A stretch of 41,454 nucleotides of DNA from JAXMAR01 sp046350295 (GTDB taxonomy: Bacteria > Planctomycetota > Planctomycetia > Gemmatales > Gemmataceae). Below, piece by piece: positions 31,639-38,564 of the stretch. The stretch is from contig JAXMAR010000057.1 in NCBI GenBank assembly GCA_046350295.1, positions 1 to 41,454 on the forward strand. The letters are read 5' to 3'. The position numbers and the translations under genes were made by a program. The first letter of the stretch is position 1. Each line of letters opens with the position of its first letter. A model generated the notes under the pieces. That model saw only the letters and a list, made by a program, of their open reading frames with translations, did not search any database and had not been told where the DNA came from.

Positions 31639-32097
31639 ATGAAAGCGCTCATATCGACAAGCCTTCTGGCCCTGACTTTTCTCTTCACGATGCCCAAGGT
31701 TCATGCCGACATCCAGCCCGCCGAACTCGTCGCGGGCGGCATCCGCCTGAGTGACGGTTTCGTCATTGCTGAAATCTACTGCGGCGGCACGTATGGCCAG
31801 ACCTATCCCGGCGGCCGGATCGCCACGCTCGAAGTCCGCGAGGGCCGCTTCACTCCCTTCCGCGTCCTCTGGCGCGGCGCCCTGCCCGATATCGGCAAGG
31901 ATCGCTTTTACATCACGCGACCGTACGGGAGTCCGGTGAAAATCCCGACCACCTTCCGTCTCACCATCAGCCCCGGTGACCGCAACCCGGCCAACGATGT
32001 GGCGACGCGGACCTTCAACCCGATCCGCTACACGGTCGACCGGCCGCATGCGTCGCCAAAGCTTCGGGCCGAAGACAAGATCAAGTTGTTTCCTTGA
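31639..32097 (+). CDS. Exported small protein, tandem paralogue 2
   Basis: A 152-residue protein with a signal peptide (MKALISTSLLALTFLFTMPKVHAD). It is a diverged copy of the previous gene: PAELVAGGIRLSDGFVIAEIYCGG, GGRIATLEVREG, LWRGALPDIGKDRFYITRP, TTFRLTISPGDRNPANDVATRTF. Residues outside the core have diverged and the C-terminus is different. AGGAG stands 8 nt before the ATG at 31639; the frame is open earlier (31546) without ribosome site. It is separated from its paralogue by ~100 bp. A hairpin at 32106-32140 follows. Confidence 0.75.
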   Translation: MKALISTSLLALTFLFTMPKVHADIQPAELVAGGIRLSDGFVIAEIYCGGTYGQTYPGGRIATLEVREGRFTPFRVLWRGALPDIGKDRFYITRPYGSPVKIPTTFRLTISPGDRNPANDVATRTFNPIRYTVDRPHASPKLRAEDKIKLFP

Positions 32098-32105
32098 TCG
32101 CGGAG

Positions 32106-32140
32106 CGACCGGCGCCGGCGCCTGGGCGACGCGCCGGTCG
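32106..32140. terminator. Candidate bidirectional transcription terminator
   Basis: A perfect 10-bp GC-rich stem, CGACCGGCGC (32106-32115) with GCGCCGGTCG (32131-32140), around a 15-base loop. It lies in the 63-bp space between two convergent genes. No T-run follows on either strand, so it would be an atypical intrinsic terminator. Confidence 0.45.
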
Positions 32141-32160
32141 GCCCGAACACGCGATCCTCA

Positions 32161-33714
32161 TCAGAAGTCGACACGCAGCCGGAATCTGCCCGTGTTGAAA
32201 AGAATGCCGCCGTTTCTCAAGGCGGCCCAGCTCTGCACCTCGACGAAATAGCGCCCGGGGGCGAGCTCCGCCTCGATGGTTTCCGTGTCGCCCACGCCGT
32301 TGCTGGCATTTGAGAACCTCAGCGCCTTGCCGGCAGCGTCGAACAGCCAGAGATCGAGGTCCGCCTTGTCCTTCACGCGGCTGTCCGTGATCTCCATGTG
32401 AATCTTGACTTTCTTGCGCTCGGTCAGAGTGAAGCTGAAGACCGCGCGGGCCTCGAGCTTGCTCAGGGCGAGTTCGCCCAGGCTGTCGATTTCGCCTTCG
32501 AGGGGCGTCCCGGACGCGATGGGCCGGACGTACGGCTCGGCCACCGACGGCGTCGCGGCGGGCGAGTACTTGACGCCGCGTGCGGCCAGCACCTTGGCGA
32601 CGCGCGAGCCCATTTCCGGTTTGTCTTTCACGAGGAGGTCGACGAAGTCAACCAGGTTGCGGTAGCGCGGCAGATCGCTCCACGCCTTGCTCCGCAGCGT
32701 CTTCCAGATTTCGACGAAGCCGGCGCCCAGGTGGCCCTTGTCGGCATTGGTGTCGTGGATGGCCCAGAGGACGGAGCTGACGGTGAACTCGCTCCAGTAA
32801 CCGGCCCGGTCCCCGTCGCGCCGCTCCGCGTTGAGATCGATCTCCACCAGGGCGCCGGATCCGGTCAGGGGATTGGCGCCGGTATCGACATAGCGCGCAT
32901 CGTTCAGCGCCGCCGCGGCGAAGAAGGTCGCCCAGCCCTCGCTCCAGGCGAGACGCGGGTCGAGCCGATGCCCGCCGCCGTGGGGGCCGCCCGGGCTGTC
33001 GTCTTTCGAGAACGTGTGGGCGAGATAGTGGCCGTATTCGTGCAGGATGATGAAGTCATCGAACTCGTCGGAGTCCTTGGCACGATCTCCCAGTATGTAA
33101 GCCTCGCTCTTGCCGCGGACAAAAAAGCTCGAGCCTTCGCGCGGCCGGCTGGTCCAGCGGATGGTGAGCCGCGGGAACACAACGGTCGGCTCCGCGGCGC
33201 GAATCAGGTCGTTGCCAATACGGATGACGGCAAGGATGTTGAAGGGGCCCGATGCCCGCGTCCCGTCGCCGGCAGTCACGTCCTTGGACGCCTCCCCCGC
33301 GGGCAGAGGCCACGCTTCGCTGTTGACCGCATAGACGCGCTCCGGCTCGAAGTGATCGACGACGACCGCGTTATCCGCGTCGGCGAAGACGCGGACCAGC
33401 GCCGTGGGTTGGGAAGTCGCCGACCACGTAAGGCTGTAGCGCCCGGTGGCGTCGGTCCGGCCGCTCGCCAGGACCACGCCCTCGTTGTCGATCAGCTCGA
33501 TCCTGGCCCCGACGACCGGCCGCAGCACGGGGCGATCGAGGCACAAGCCGGGGACGCCCGTTTCGGGGTTACGGTAGAGGATTTTCTCGTACTGGACTTT
33601 GCCGTGCACGCGGCCGTCGGCGGCCCAGGTAGCGCCGCTGTCAAAGACGGCAAGCGCAACCAGGGCGACTGCGAGCAAGCGTTGGCGGTATTCGCGGTAT
33701 GGAAAAATGTTCAT
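32161..33714 (-). CDS. Exported zinc metalloprotease with carboxypeptidase-like and PPC-like domains
   Basis: A 517-residue protein with a signal peptide (LLAVALVALAVFDSGATWAAD). N-terminal ~40-120 is a carboxypeptidase-regulatory-like beta domain (VVGARIELIDNEGVVLASGRTDATGRYSL). The catalytic motif is H225-E226-Y-G-H229 with a likely third ligand E259 in SEGWATFF, ~30 residues on: a gluzincin arrangement. The C-terminal ~100 residues (FSFTLTERKKVKIHMEI, DLDLWLFDAAGKAL, ELAPGRYFVEVQSW) resemble a pre-peptidase C-terminal (PPC) beta-sandwich, which is often removed or acts in secretion. All three zinc ligands are present, so activity is expected. GGAAG lies upstream of the ATG at 33714. It is convergent with the exported paralogues; a shared envelope role is possible. 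Confidence 0.88.
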   Translation of the reverse strand: MNIFPYREYRQRLLAVALVALAVFDSGATWAADGRVHGKVQYEKILYRNPETGVPGLCLDRPVLRPVVGARIELIDNEGVVLASGRTDATGRYSLTWSATSQPTALVRVFADADNAVVVDHFEPERVYAVNSEAWPLPAGEASKDVTAGDGTRASGPFNILAVIRIGNDLIRAAEPTVVFPRLTIRWTSRPREGSSFFVRGKSEAYILGDRAKDSDEFDDFIILHEYGHYLAHTFSKDDSPGGPHGGGHRLDPRLAWSEGWATFFAAAALNDARYVDTGANPLTGSGALVEIDLNAERRDGDRAGYWSEFTVSSVLWAIHDTNADKGHLGAGFVEIWKTLRSKAWSDLPRYRNLVDFVDLLVKDKPEMGSRVAKVLAARGVKYSPAATPSVAEPYVRPIASGTPLEGEIDSLGELALSKLEARAVFSFTLTERKKVKIHMEITDSRVKDKADLDLWLFDAAGKALRFSNASNGVGDTETIEAELAPGRYFVEVQSWAALRNGGILFNTGRFRLRVDF

Positions 33715-33852
33715 GAAGACTTCCGGTTCGAGGAACGGATGAAGGCTGGAATGCCACTCCGAATAGCCGGAAGTCGGAGAGCTGTGACAAGCCTTCGACC
33801 CGAAGGCCCCGTCCTTCGCTCCACGGAGGTTTGGAGACTGCGTCAAAACCGC

Positions 33853-33906
33853 GTGGGGCAGGCCGCCTGGCCTGCCAGTCCCGGCAGGCGAGGCCGCCTG
33901 CCTCAC
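33853..33906. repeat. Palindromic repeat (GTGGGGCAGGCC family), copy 2
   Basis: Arms GTGGGGCAGGCCGCCTGG and the complementary AGGCCGCCTGCCTCAC surround a short loop (AGTCCC). It is close in sequence to the palindrome at 12146-12193. It lies 18 bp beyond the stop of the PepSY gene, which is read toward it. Confidence 0.7.
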
Positions 33907-33924
33907 GGTTGAAAAGCGAACGGC

Positions 33925-34770
33925 TCAGCGCGGCACGGATGCGAAGTAGACGGCGAGCGTCAGCGCCAGTCCCGTCAACAAGATGGCGAGGCCGTGCTGA
34001 GCCCGGCTCTTCAGGGACGACCACAAGATGAGGCCGGTGATCGACACGATGACGAAGAGGATGCTCGTGCCGTCGATGACAAAGCTCCAGGCGCCGCCGC
34101 TCTCCTTGCCGCGGTGCAGGTCGAGCAAGACGCCGGAGAGGCCGCGCGCCTGATGAACGACCTTCGTGTAGCCGTCGCCGGCGCGAATGGTGGCCTTGGC
34201 GTGGTAGCCCGGCGCTTTGAACACCACCGCAAAGGACTCCGTCTCCTTCTCATAGGTGGGCGGGACATTCACCTCGCCGCGCGCCTGAAAATCCTTGCGC
34301 AGCCTCTCGACGATCGGCAATGCCTTGGCCGGGTCTGCGGGAACCAGTAGATCGACGGGTAGTTTGCCCTCGACGATGGTGACGTGTTCCCGGCTCTGGC
34401 TGTCGCTGTCGATCGTCGCCACCGTTTCGCCGTCGCTGCGCCGGATGGTCGCCGTGGCGTCGCCCGTGGGGCTTTTCAGGACGACGCGCACGCTGTCGGC
34501 GGCCACCTCGAAAGCTTCAACCTCCATCTCCGGCGCGACGCCGAAGTCGGCGCGCAAGGCCTCGATGATGGCGTCTCGGTTTTCCGCCGGCGCGAGCAGC
34601 AACTCGGGCGGGAGCTTGCCGACGGTGGTCTGCGCCGGCAGGAACCAGTTTTCATGGTTGAGCATGAAACCGGTCACGGCGAAGAACAGCAAGAGGACGA
34701 AGCCGAAGAGCGTGAGATAGACGTGCAGCGTGCGCGCCCATTTCAGCAGCAGGCGATGGGCGTGCGTCAT
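33925..34770 (-). CDS. PepSY-associated transmembrane protein
   Basis: A 281-residue inner-membrane protein. An N-terminal helix (LHVYLTLFGFVLLLFFAVTGFML) is followed by a periplasmic PepSY-type region (~50-210), and two C-terminal helices (WSFVIDGTSILFVIVSITGLILW and GLAILLTGLALTLAVYFA). This layout occurs in PepSY-TM proteins that accompany flavinylated periplasmic redox proteins and iron or siderophore reductases. The start overlaps the apbE stop (ATGA), so it is translationally coupled to the FMN transferase. It may carry electrons across the membrane; no haem or flavin ligand is obvious, so this is inference from context. Confidence 0.82.
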   Translation of the reverse strand: MTHAHRLLLKWARTLHVYLTLFGFVLLLFFAVTGFMLNHENWFLPAQTTVGKLPPELLLAPAENRDAIIEALRADFGVAPEMEVEAFEVAADSVRVVLKSPTGDATATIRRSDGETVATIDSDSQSREHVTIVEGKLPVDLLVPADPAKALPIVERLRKDFQARGEVNVPPTYEKETESFAVVFKAPGYHAKATIRAGDGYTKVVHQARGLSGVLLDLHRGKESGGAWSFVIDGTSILFVIVSITGLILWSSLKSRAQHGLAILLTGLALTLAVYFASVPR

Positions 34771-36308
34771 GGCGCTTTCTTCTTGGCGTACTCGATGAGG
34801 GTGTCGCCGGTCTCGGCGTTCTTGTCGAGGGTGAGGGTGGCCGGTTCGACGTCGCATGTCAGCTTGCCGGTCTGGCGCACCAGCTTACCGTGCTCACGAT
34901 GGACCTCGACGTAGATCGTGTACGTCCCCCGCGGCAAGGCCGCTCCCTTGTCATCCTTTCCGTCCCAGACGAGCGTGTACTTGCCGGGCGAGCGCGTGGC
35001 CCGCGTCACCGCCTTGACGAGGGCCGAGTCGTTCTTCGCGAACTTCCACCATTGCGGCAGGTCCTTGACCCAGCGCGGGTTGTTGCCCCACACCGTGATC
35101 GTCCGCACCGGCTTCGCCTCGCCGTTCTCCACCCAGATGGCCACATAGGGCCTCCGGTACCTCTTGGACGCCACGCTTGGCAGCGACACCGTGAGGTTCA
35201 CTTGAAACCCCTCCGGCCAGGCGTCCCCTTTCTTCTCCGCCTCCTTCTTGTCCCCGCCGACGGCGCCTCCCGCCTCGGGTATTGCCTCGAACGCCGCGAA
35301 GCCGGGGCTGCGGAACTGCCGCCCATCCCGGCCGACCAGCAAGCACTCGACGCCCGGAAACGACGCGACGAGACGCAACCCTTCCTCCGGACTCAGCACG
35401 CACAGTGTGGTCGCGAGGGCGTTGGCGGTCACGTTGTCCGCGGCGATGACCGTGGCGCCGGCCGCGCCCTGAGCGGAGCGGCCCGTGCGCGGATCGAAAA
35501 TGTGCGAGTGCCGCTTGGCGCCGATGGTGTAGTAGCGCTCATAGCCGCCGCTGGTGGCGATGGCCCGATCGCGCAGACGGACCCGCGCGATCGGCTCGGC
35601 ATTGTCATGCGGCGCGCGCGGGTTCTGCACGCCGACCAGCCAGCCCCTCGCCGCCTCGTCCCAGGCGAACATGTCGCCTCCGAGGTTGAGCAACAGCCCT
35701 CGCACGGCGCCGACTTTCCTTCGCGCCGCGTCCGCCGCCTTCTGAATGATGTAACCCTTCGCGATCGAGTTCAGGTTCAGGGGTTGATCGGTGAGCCGAA
35801 TTACCGTGCCCGTTGTCTCGTCCAGGCGCCAGCCGGGGGCGCGGATTTCCTGGACGATGCGGCTCACGGTCGCGTCGTCCGGTTCGCACTGGCTCTTCTC
35901 GGCTTCTTGCCAGACACGTACCAGGGCGCCAAGCTGCCCGTTGAATGCTCCCGACGAGCATGCCTGGAAGCGCTCGTAGCTCCTGAGCACCTCGATCATC
36001 TCCGGCGAAACCCCCATTGGCGCCCGTGTCCGGTTGAGCCGGCTCAGCTCGCTCTCCGGATCGTAGAGGCTGAAGATGCGGCGCAGCCGTTCGATCTCTG
36101 TCAGAATGGCGTCTTCGACCGCGGCCGACTCGGTTTCGTCGCGCGCGATCAGCCAGACATCGAGGGACGTGCCGAGGATATGGTCGTGATGGAAGTAGAA
36201 CTCCGCGTCGAGGCGACTCGGAGCGGCGGCGTCTTGACGCGGCGCGAGGGCCATCCAGGTGCAGAGGGCGCCGACCAGGAGAAGGCCGGCGAGACGATTC
36301 GGGCGCAT
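34767..36308 (-). CDS. apbE: FAD:protein FMN transferase fused to a DUF2271 domain
   Basis: A 513-residue exported protein; the signal peptide or anchor is GLLLVGALCTWMALAP. Residues ~35-340 are ApbE, which attaches FMN covalently to a Thr/Ser of target proteins using FAD. Motifs include FHHDHILGTSLDVWL, FSLYDPESELSRLNR, LNLNSIAKGYIIQKAADA, LLLNLGGDMFAW and IFDPRTGRSAQGAAGATVIA. From ~350 to the end lies a DUF2271 domain (VNLTVSLP, RPYVAIWVENGEAKPVRTITVWG, LVWDGKDDKGAALPRGTYTIYVEVHREHGK). DUF2271 and PepSY genes commonly stand beside apbE as separate genes; here DUF2271 is fused and PepSY follows with a 4-bp overlap. Together they look like a compact flavinylation and electron-transfer module, but no flavinylated substrate gene is adjacent. 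AAGGA precedes the ATG at 36308. Confidence 0.9.
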   Translation of the reverse strand: MRPNRLAGLLLVGALCTWMALAPRQDAAAPSRLDAEFYFHHDHILGTSLDVWLIARDETESAAVEDAILTEIERLRRIFSLYDPESELSRLNRTRAPMGVSPEMIEVLRSYERFQACSSGAFNGQLGALVRVWQEAEKSQCEPDDATVSRIVQEIRAPGWRLDETTGTVIRLTDQPLNLNSIAKGYIIQKAADAARRKVGAVRGLLLNLGGDMFAWDEAARGWLVGVQNPRAPHDNAEPIARVRLRDRAIATSGGYERYYTIGAKRHSHIFDPRTGRSAQGAAGATVIAADNVTANALATTLCVLSPEEGLRLVASFPGVECLLVGRDGRQFRSPGFAAFEAIPEAGGAVGGDKKEAEKKGDAWPEGFQVNLTVSLPSVASKRYRRPYVAIWVENGEAKPVRTITVWGNNPRWVKDLPQWWKFAKNDSALVKAVTRATRSPGKYTLVWDGKDDKGAALPRGTYTIYVEVHREHGKLVRQTGKLTCDVEPATLTLDKNAETGDTLIEYAKKKAP

Positions 36309-36573
36309 GGTAAGTCCTTGAAAGCGGGGGAAGCTTGCGAATCTGCCTTCCGCCCGGGGAGGCGCGCGGATGGCTACATTCTTATAGCGCGTTGGTTTTC
36401 GGGCCAGCGCGTTACGAGTTCTCAGCTTGCAGGCCAATCAAGCGAGCACGGAGCTTCGTTTGCCGGCGAGAAGCGCTCGAAAAGTCTGATTGGCGAAAAA
36501 GACAAATAGACGCGAACTGCCGCTGTCGGTGGCCTAATTACCCAAACCCGTGAAGTAGCGACCCGGCCAGTTG
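36309..36573. other. Intergenic stretch upstream of apbE without a supported gene
   Basis: Promoter space for the apbE-PepSY operon. No frame here has a ribosome site, and no promoter motif stands out. The repeats of 36574-36737 lie on its right. Confidence 0.45.
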
Positions 36574-36620
36574 GTGGGGCCGTTCCAAGCGACTTACACC
36601 GGCCAGGCGGCCTACCCCAC
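36574..36620. repeat. Degenerate palindromic repeat (GTGGGGCAGGCC family), copy 3
   Basis: The right half (GGCCAGGCGGCCTACCCCAC) clearly matches the other two copies; the left half (GTGGGGCCGTTCC) has decayed. It lies about 25 bp from the GGGACWGTCCC inverted repeat. Confidence 0.55.
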
Positions 36621-36646
36621 GCGGTTCTGAGTTTCATCTCTTGGAG

Positions 36647-36737
36647 GCTGTTTCAAAACGGGGACTGTCCCTCTCGTTTTGTCAGATCACCCAGTTTCCG
36701 GCCGACGGCAGGGGGACTGTCCCCGTTTTGAAACAGC
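36647..36737. repeat. 91-bp inverted repeat with GGGACWGTCCC core, copy A
   Basis: Arms of ~27 bp: GCTGTTTCAAAACGGGGACT (36647-36666) continuing to 36673, and the reverse-complementary arm at 36711-36737 ending in CGTTTTGAAACAGC; about 25 of 27 positions pair. Each arm contains the near-palindrome GGGACTGTCCC. The right end is 4 bp from the stop of the lipoprotein gene. Architecture and core match the element at 37701-37799. Confidence 0.8.
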
Positions 36738-36741
36738 GCTC

Positions 36742-37653
36742 TTAGCGCGGCGCGCCCATCGCGGGGTCGAGGTGCAATACCGCCAGATCGATCGAGCGGA
36801 CCCCATCGAGCGGCCGGCGCACGAACGCGGTGGCCGGGACGACGCCGTTCACCGCCGCGTCATCCAGTTTCATCTTCAGCGTCACGCTCTGCTCGGGATA
36901 GCGCAGCTCGACTCGACGCGGAAAAACGGCGCCGGTTTTCTTGTCGAGCTGCGTATCGACGATCGTGGCCGAGCAGATCTCCTTGCCCGTCGCGTCGTCG
37001 AGGAGCAGGAACTGCTGTACTTGCGGGTGGGGCGCCGCCACCGGCTGGCTGTTGAACACGATCACCTTTTTCACCGCTTTCCCCTGCGGCGACGTCGTCT
37101 TTTCCACCAGGCGGATGGTCCGGCCGTCCGGCCCGCGCTCCACCGTGTATTTCTCGGCCGGGCCGTAGGGCCCCATTCCCAGCGTCTCCATGATCCATTC
37201 GGGCTGGAACGGCACCGGCATCACGCGCACCTTGCCTTCGACCAGGTCGCGGTACGAGCAATAGAACTGCGGCGACGGCTCGCCTTTCTTCAATCCTTCG
37301 CCGCGCTTGACCCAGAACCAGAACTCCTGATCGTTGGAGCCGAGGTCGAGCTCCTGGCTGCCGACGGCGCCGGCGGTGAGGCGGAGGTTGCGTCCCTTCT
37401 GGGCGACGAGCTTGCCGCGCAAGCCGAAGCTTTGCAGCCCCTGATAGCAGTCGAGATCGAGGTAGGCGACGTTGATGGATTGGAGGCGGCTGCCGTTGTC
37501 GTTGAGGTAGGCGGTTAGCTGAGCCGCGCTGGGCAGCTCCTTCATGGGAGGCGGGGGCGGGTCCTTCTTGGCGAGCGGCCAGCGCGTCGTGCCGCAGCCG
37601 GCGAGAAGGGCGAGCGTGAAGAGCGTGACAGACGTGAGCAGCTTGATCTTCAT
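36742..37653 (-). CDS. Lipoprotein of unknown function
   Basis: A 303-residue lipoprotein: a signal peptide ending in the lipobox LLAGC (Cys at ~20), then a Pro-rich linker (PPPPPM) and a beta-rich mature domain. Visible segments are AYLDLDCYQGLQSFGLRGKLVAQKG, SNDQEFWFWVKRGEG, PFQPEWIMETLGMGPYGPAE and FPRRVELRYPEQSVTLKMKLDD. The strand pattern resembles LolA/LolB-like or outer-membrane lipoprotein folds, but the resemblance is weak. GAGGGA is 7 nt before the ATG at 37653. Inverted repeats with the same GGGACWGTCCC core lie on both sides, 4 bp past its stop and 47 bp before its start. Confidence 0.75.
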   Translation of the reverse strand: MKIKLLTSVTLFTLALLAGCGTTRWPLAKKDPPPPPMKELPSAAQLTAYLNDNGSRLQSINVAYLDLDCYQGLQSFGLRGKLVAQKGRNLRLTAGAVGSQELDLGSNDQEFWFWVKRGEGLKKGEPSPQFYCSYRDLVEGKVRVMPVPFQPEWIMETLGMGPYGPAEKYTVERGPDGRTIRLVEKTTSPQGKAVKKVIVFNSQPVAAPHPQVQQFLLLDDATGKEICSATIVDTQLDKKTGAVFPRRVELRYPEQSVTLKMKLDDAAVNGVVPATAFVRRPLDGVRSIDLAVLHLDPAMGAPR

Positions 37654-37683
37654 GGGTCCCTCGGGGAGGGGATTTGGTCTGCG

Positions 37684-37895
37684 GTTTGACTTCCGACCTC
37701 GGCTTTGCAACGCAAAAGGGGACAGTCCCTTTCGACCTGGCAAAAGAGCCGGTTTTTCGCTCGAGCGAAAGGGACAGTCCCCTTTTGCGTTGCAAAGCCT
37801 CCGACCTCTGACTTCCGACCTCTGAATGCCGGCGGGCCTCGAAGGCTCGGCCCACCCTACCTGTCCTGCCGACTCCTGATTCCTGACTCCTGATC
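37684..37895. repeat. Heptamer arrays (TCCGACC/TCTGACT and TGACTCC units), interrupted by an inverted repeat
   Basis: Units TTTGACT TCCGACC TC (37685-37700), then after the inverted element TCCGACC TCTGACT TCCGACC TCTGAAT (37800-37827), and a second array GACTCCTGATTCCTGACTCC (37871-37890) continuing to the stop of the next gene at 37897. All have a 7-base period. The ~45 bp between the two arrays is unremarkable. Confidence 0.65.
37701..37799. mobile_element. 99-bp MITE-like inverted repeat with 9-bp flanking direct repeat
   Basis: Arms of 34 bp, GGCTTTGCAACGCAAAAGGG (37701-37720) continuing to 37734 and its complement at 37766-37799, differ at a single central base. Each contains the GGGACWGTCCC core. 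TCCGACCTC stands directly before (37692-37700) and directly after (37800-37808). Removing the element plus one direct repeat leaves a perfectly phased heptamer array. It has no coding capacity, so any transposase acts in trans. Confidence 0.7.
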
Positions 37896-37896
37896 T

Positions 37897-38382
37897 TCAG
37901 TTCCAGCCGAGCACCTGGAAGACTTCTTCCTGCACGGTTTGCATCTCGTCGTCTTTCAGGTGAGGGTTGACGACGTGATACTGGTCGCCTGAGCGCGGAC
38001 AGCGGAGCACGAGCTTCTCGACGCCGTCTTCCGTGATCGCCTGCTCGAACTTGAGGCGTTTGCGGCGAATAAGGAGCAGGGCGACGACATAACGGAAATT
38101 GAGGCGGCTCGGTTCCAACTGGCCGTCGAGGCGATGGAAGCATTCTTCCAACAGGTCGTCGTCAATGCGCGGCTTGGTCGGCGCGGTCGCCGGCGGCACC
38201 TTGCCGGTCCAGAAGCTGAACGTTCCCGGCGGCGGCCCGTGCCACGCTTCCGGGCTGTAGTCGGCGCGGCGAAAATGGTCGGCGTCGGCGACGAGGGCCG
38301 TGAAGAAGCGCTCGCCGGGCTGCATTTCCCGGCCGGTCACGCAGCAGCGCCGCGTGATCGGTTGTATTTGATAGTCGGTCAT
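37897..38382 (-). CDS. Small cytoplasmic protein, unknown
   Basis: A 161-residue protein with no signal or membrane segment. The N-terminal part has a CxxC-like pair (RRCCVTGREMQPGERFFTAL) that could bind a metal; the middle contains HGPPPGTFSFWTGKVPP, followed by a helical region (LLEECFHRLDGQLEPSRLNFRYVVALLLIRRKRLKF) and a final strand block (CPRSGDQYHVVNPHLKDDEM) with another Cys. The pattern resembles small zinc-binding proteins but no family is recognised. GGAGAGA lies ~8 nt before the ATG at 38382. Its stop codon abuts a heptamer array. Confidence 0.7.
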   Translation of the reverse strand: MTDYQIQPITRRCCVTGREMQPGERFFTALVADADHFRRADYSPEAWHGPPPGTFSFWTGKVPPATAPTKPRIDDDLLEECFHRLDGQLEPSRLNFRYVVALLLIRRKRLKFEQAITEDGVEKLVLRCPRSGDQYHVVNPHLKDDEMQTVQEEVFQVLGWN

Positions 38383-38564
38383 CCGCGAAATCTCTCCGGC
38401 GTCTCGAGACCGCGCCGATCCTTCTAACCAATCGTAGCTGGACGGACAAGTGCGGGGCAAGGCGCAGCGGGCGGCGCCGCCGGTTTCCCTCTGGGGGTTT
38501 TTCGGATTGCAACGGCCAGGCGAACGGGAGAAGAGAGGCAAGCATGTCCGCGCTTGCGCGTGCT

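Noticed and set aside
36638..36743. A 5-bp direct repeat CTCTT around inverted repeat A as a target duplication
   Set aside because: It is not adjacent to the element ends on the left side, and a 5-base match is expected by chance.
37684..37895. A CRISPR array
   Set aside because: The repeat unit is 7 bases, there are no unique spacers and no cas genes.
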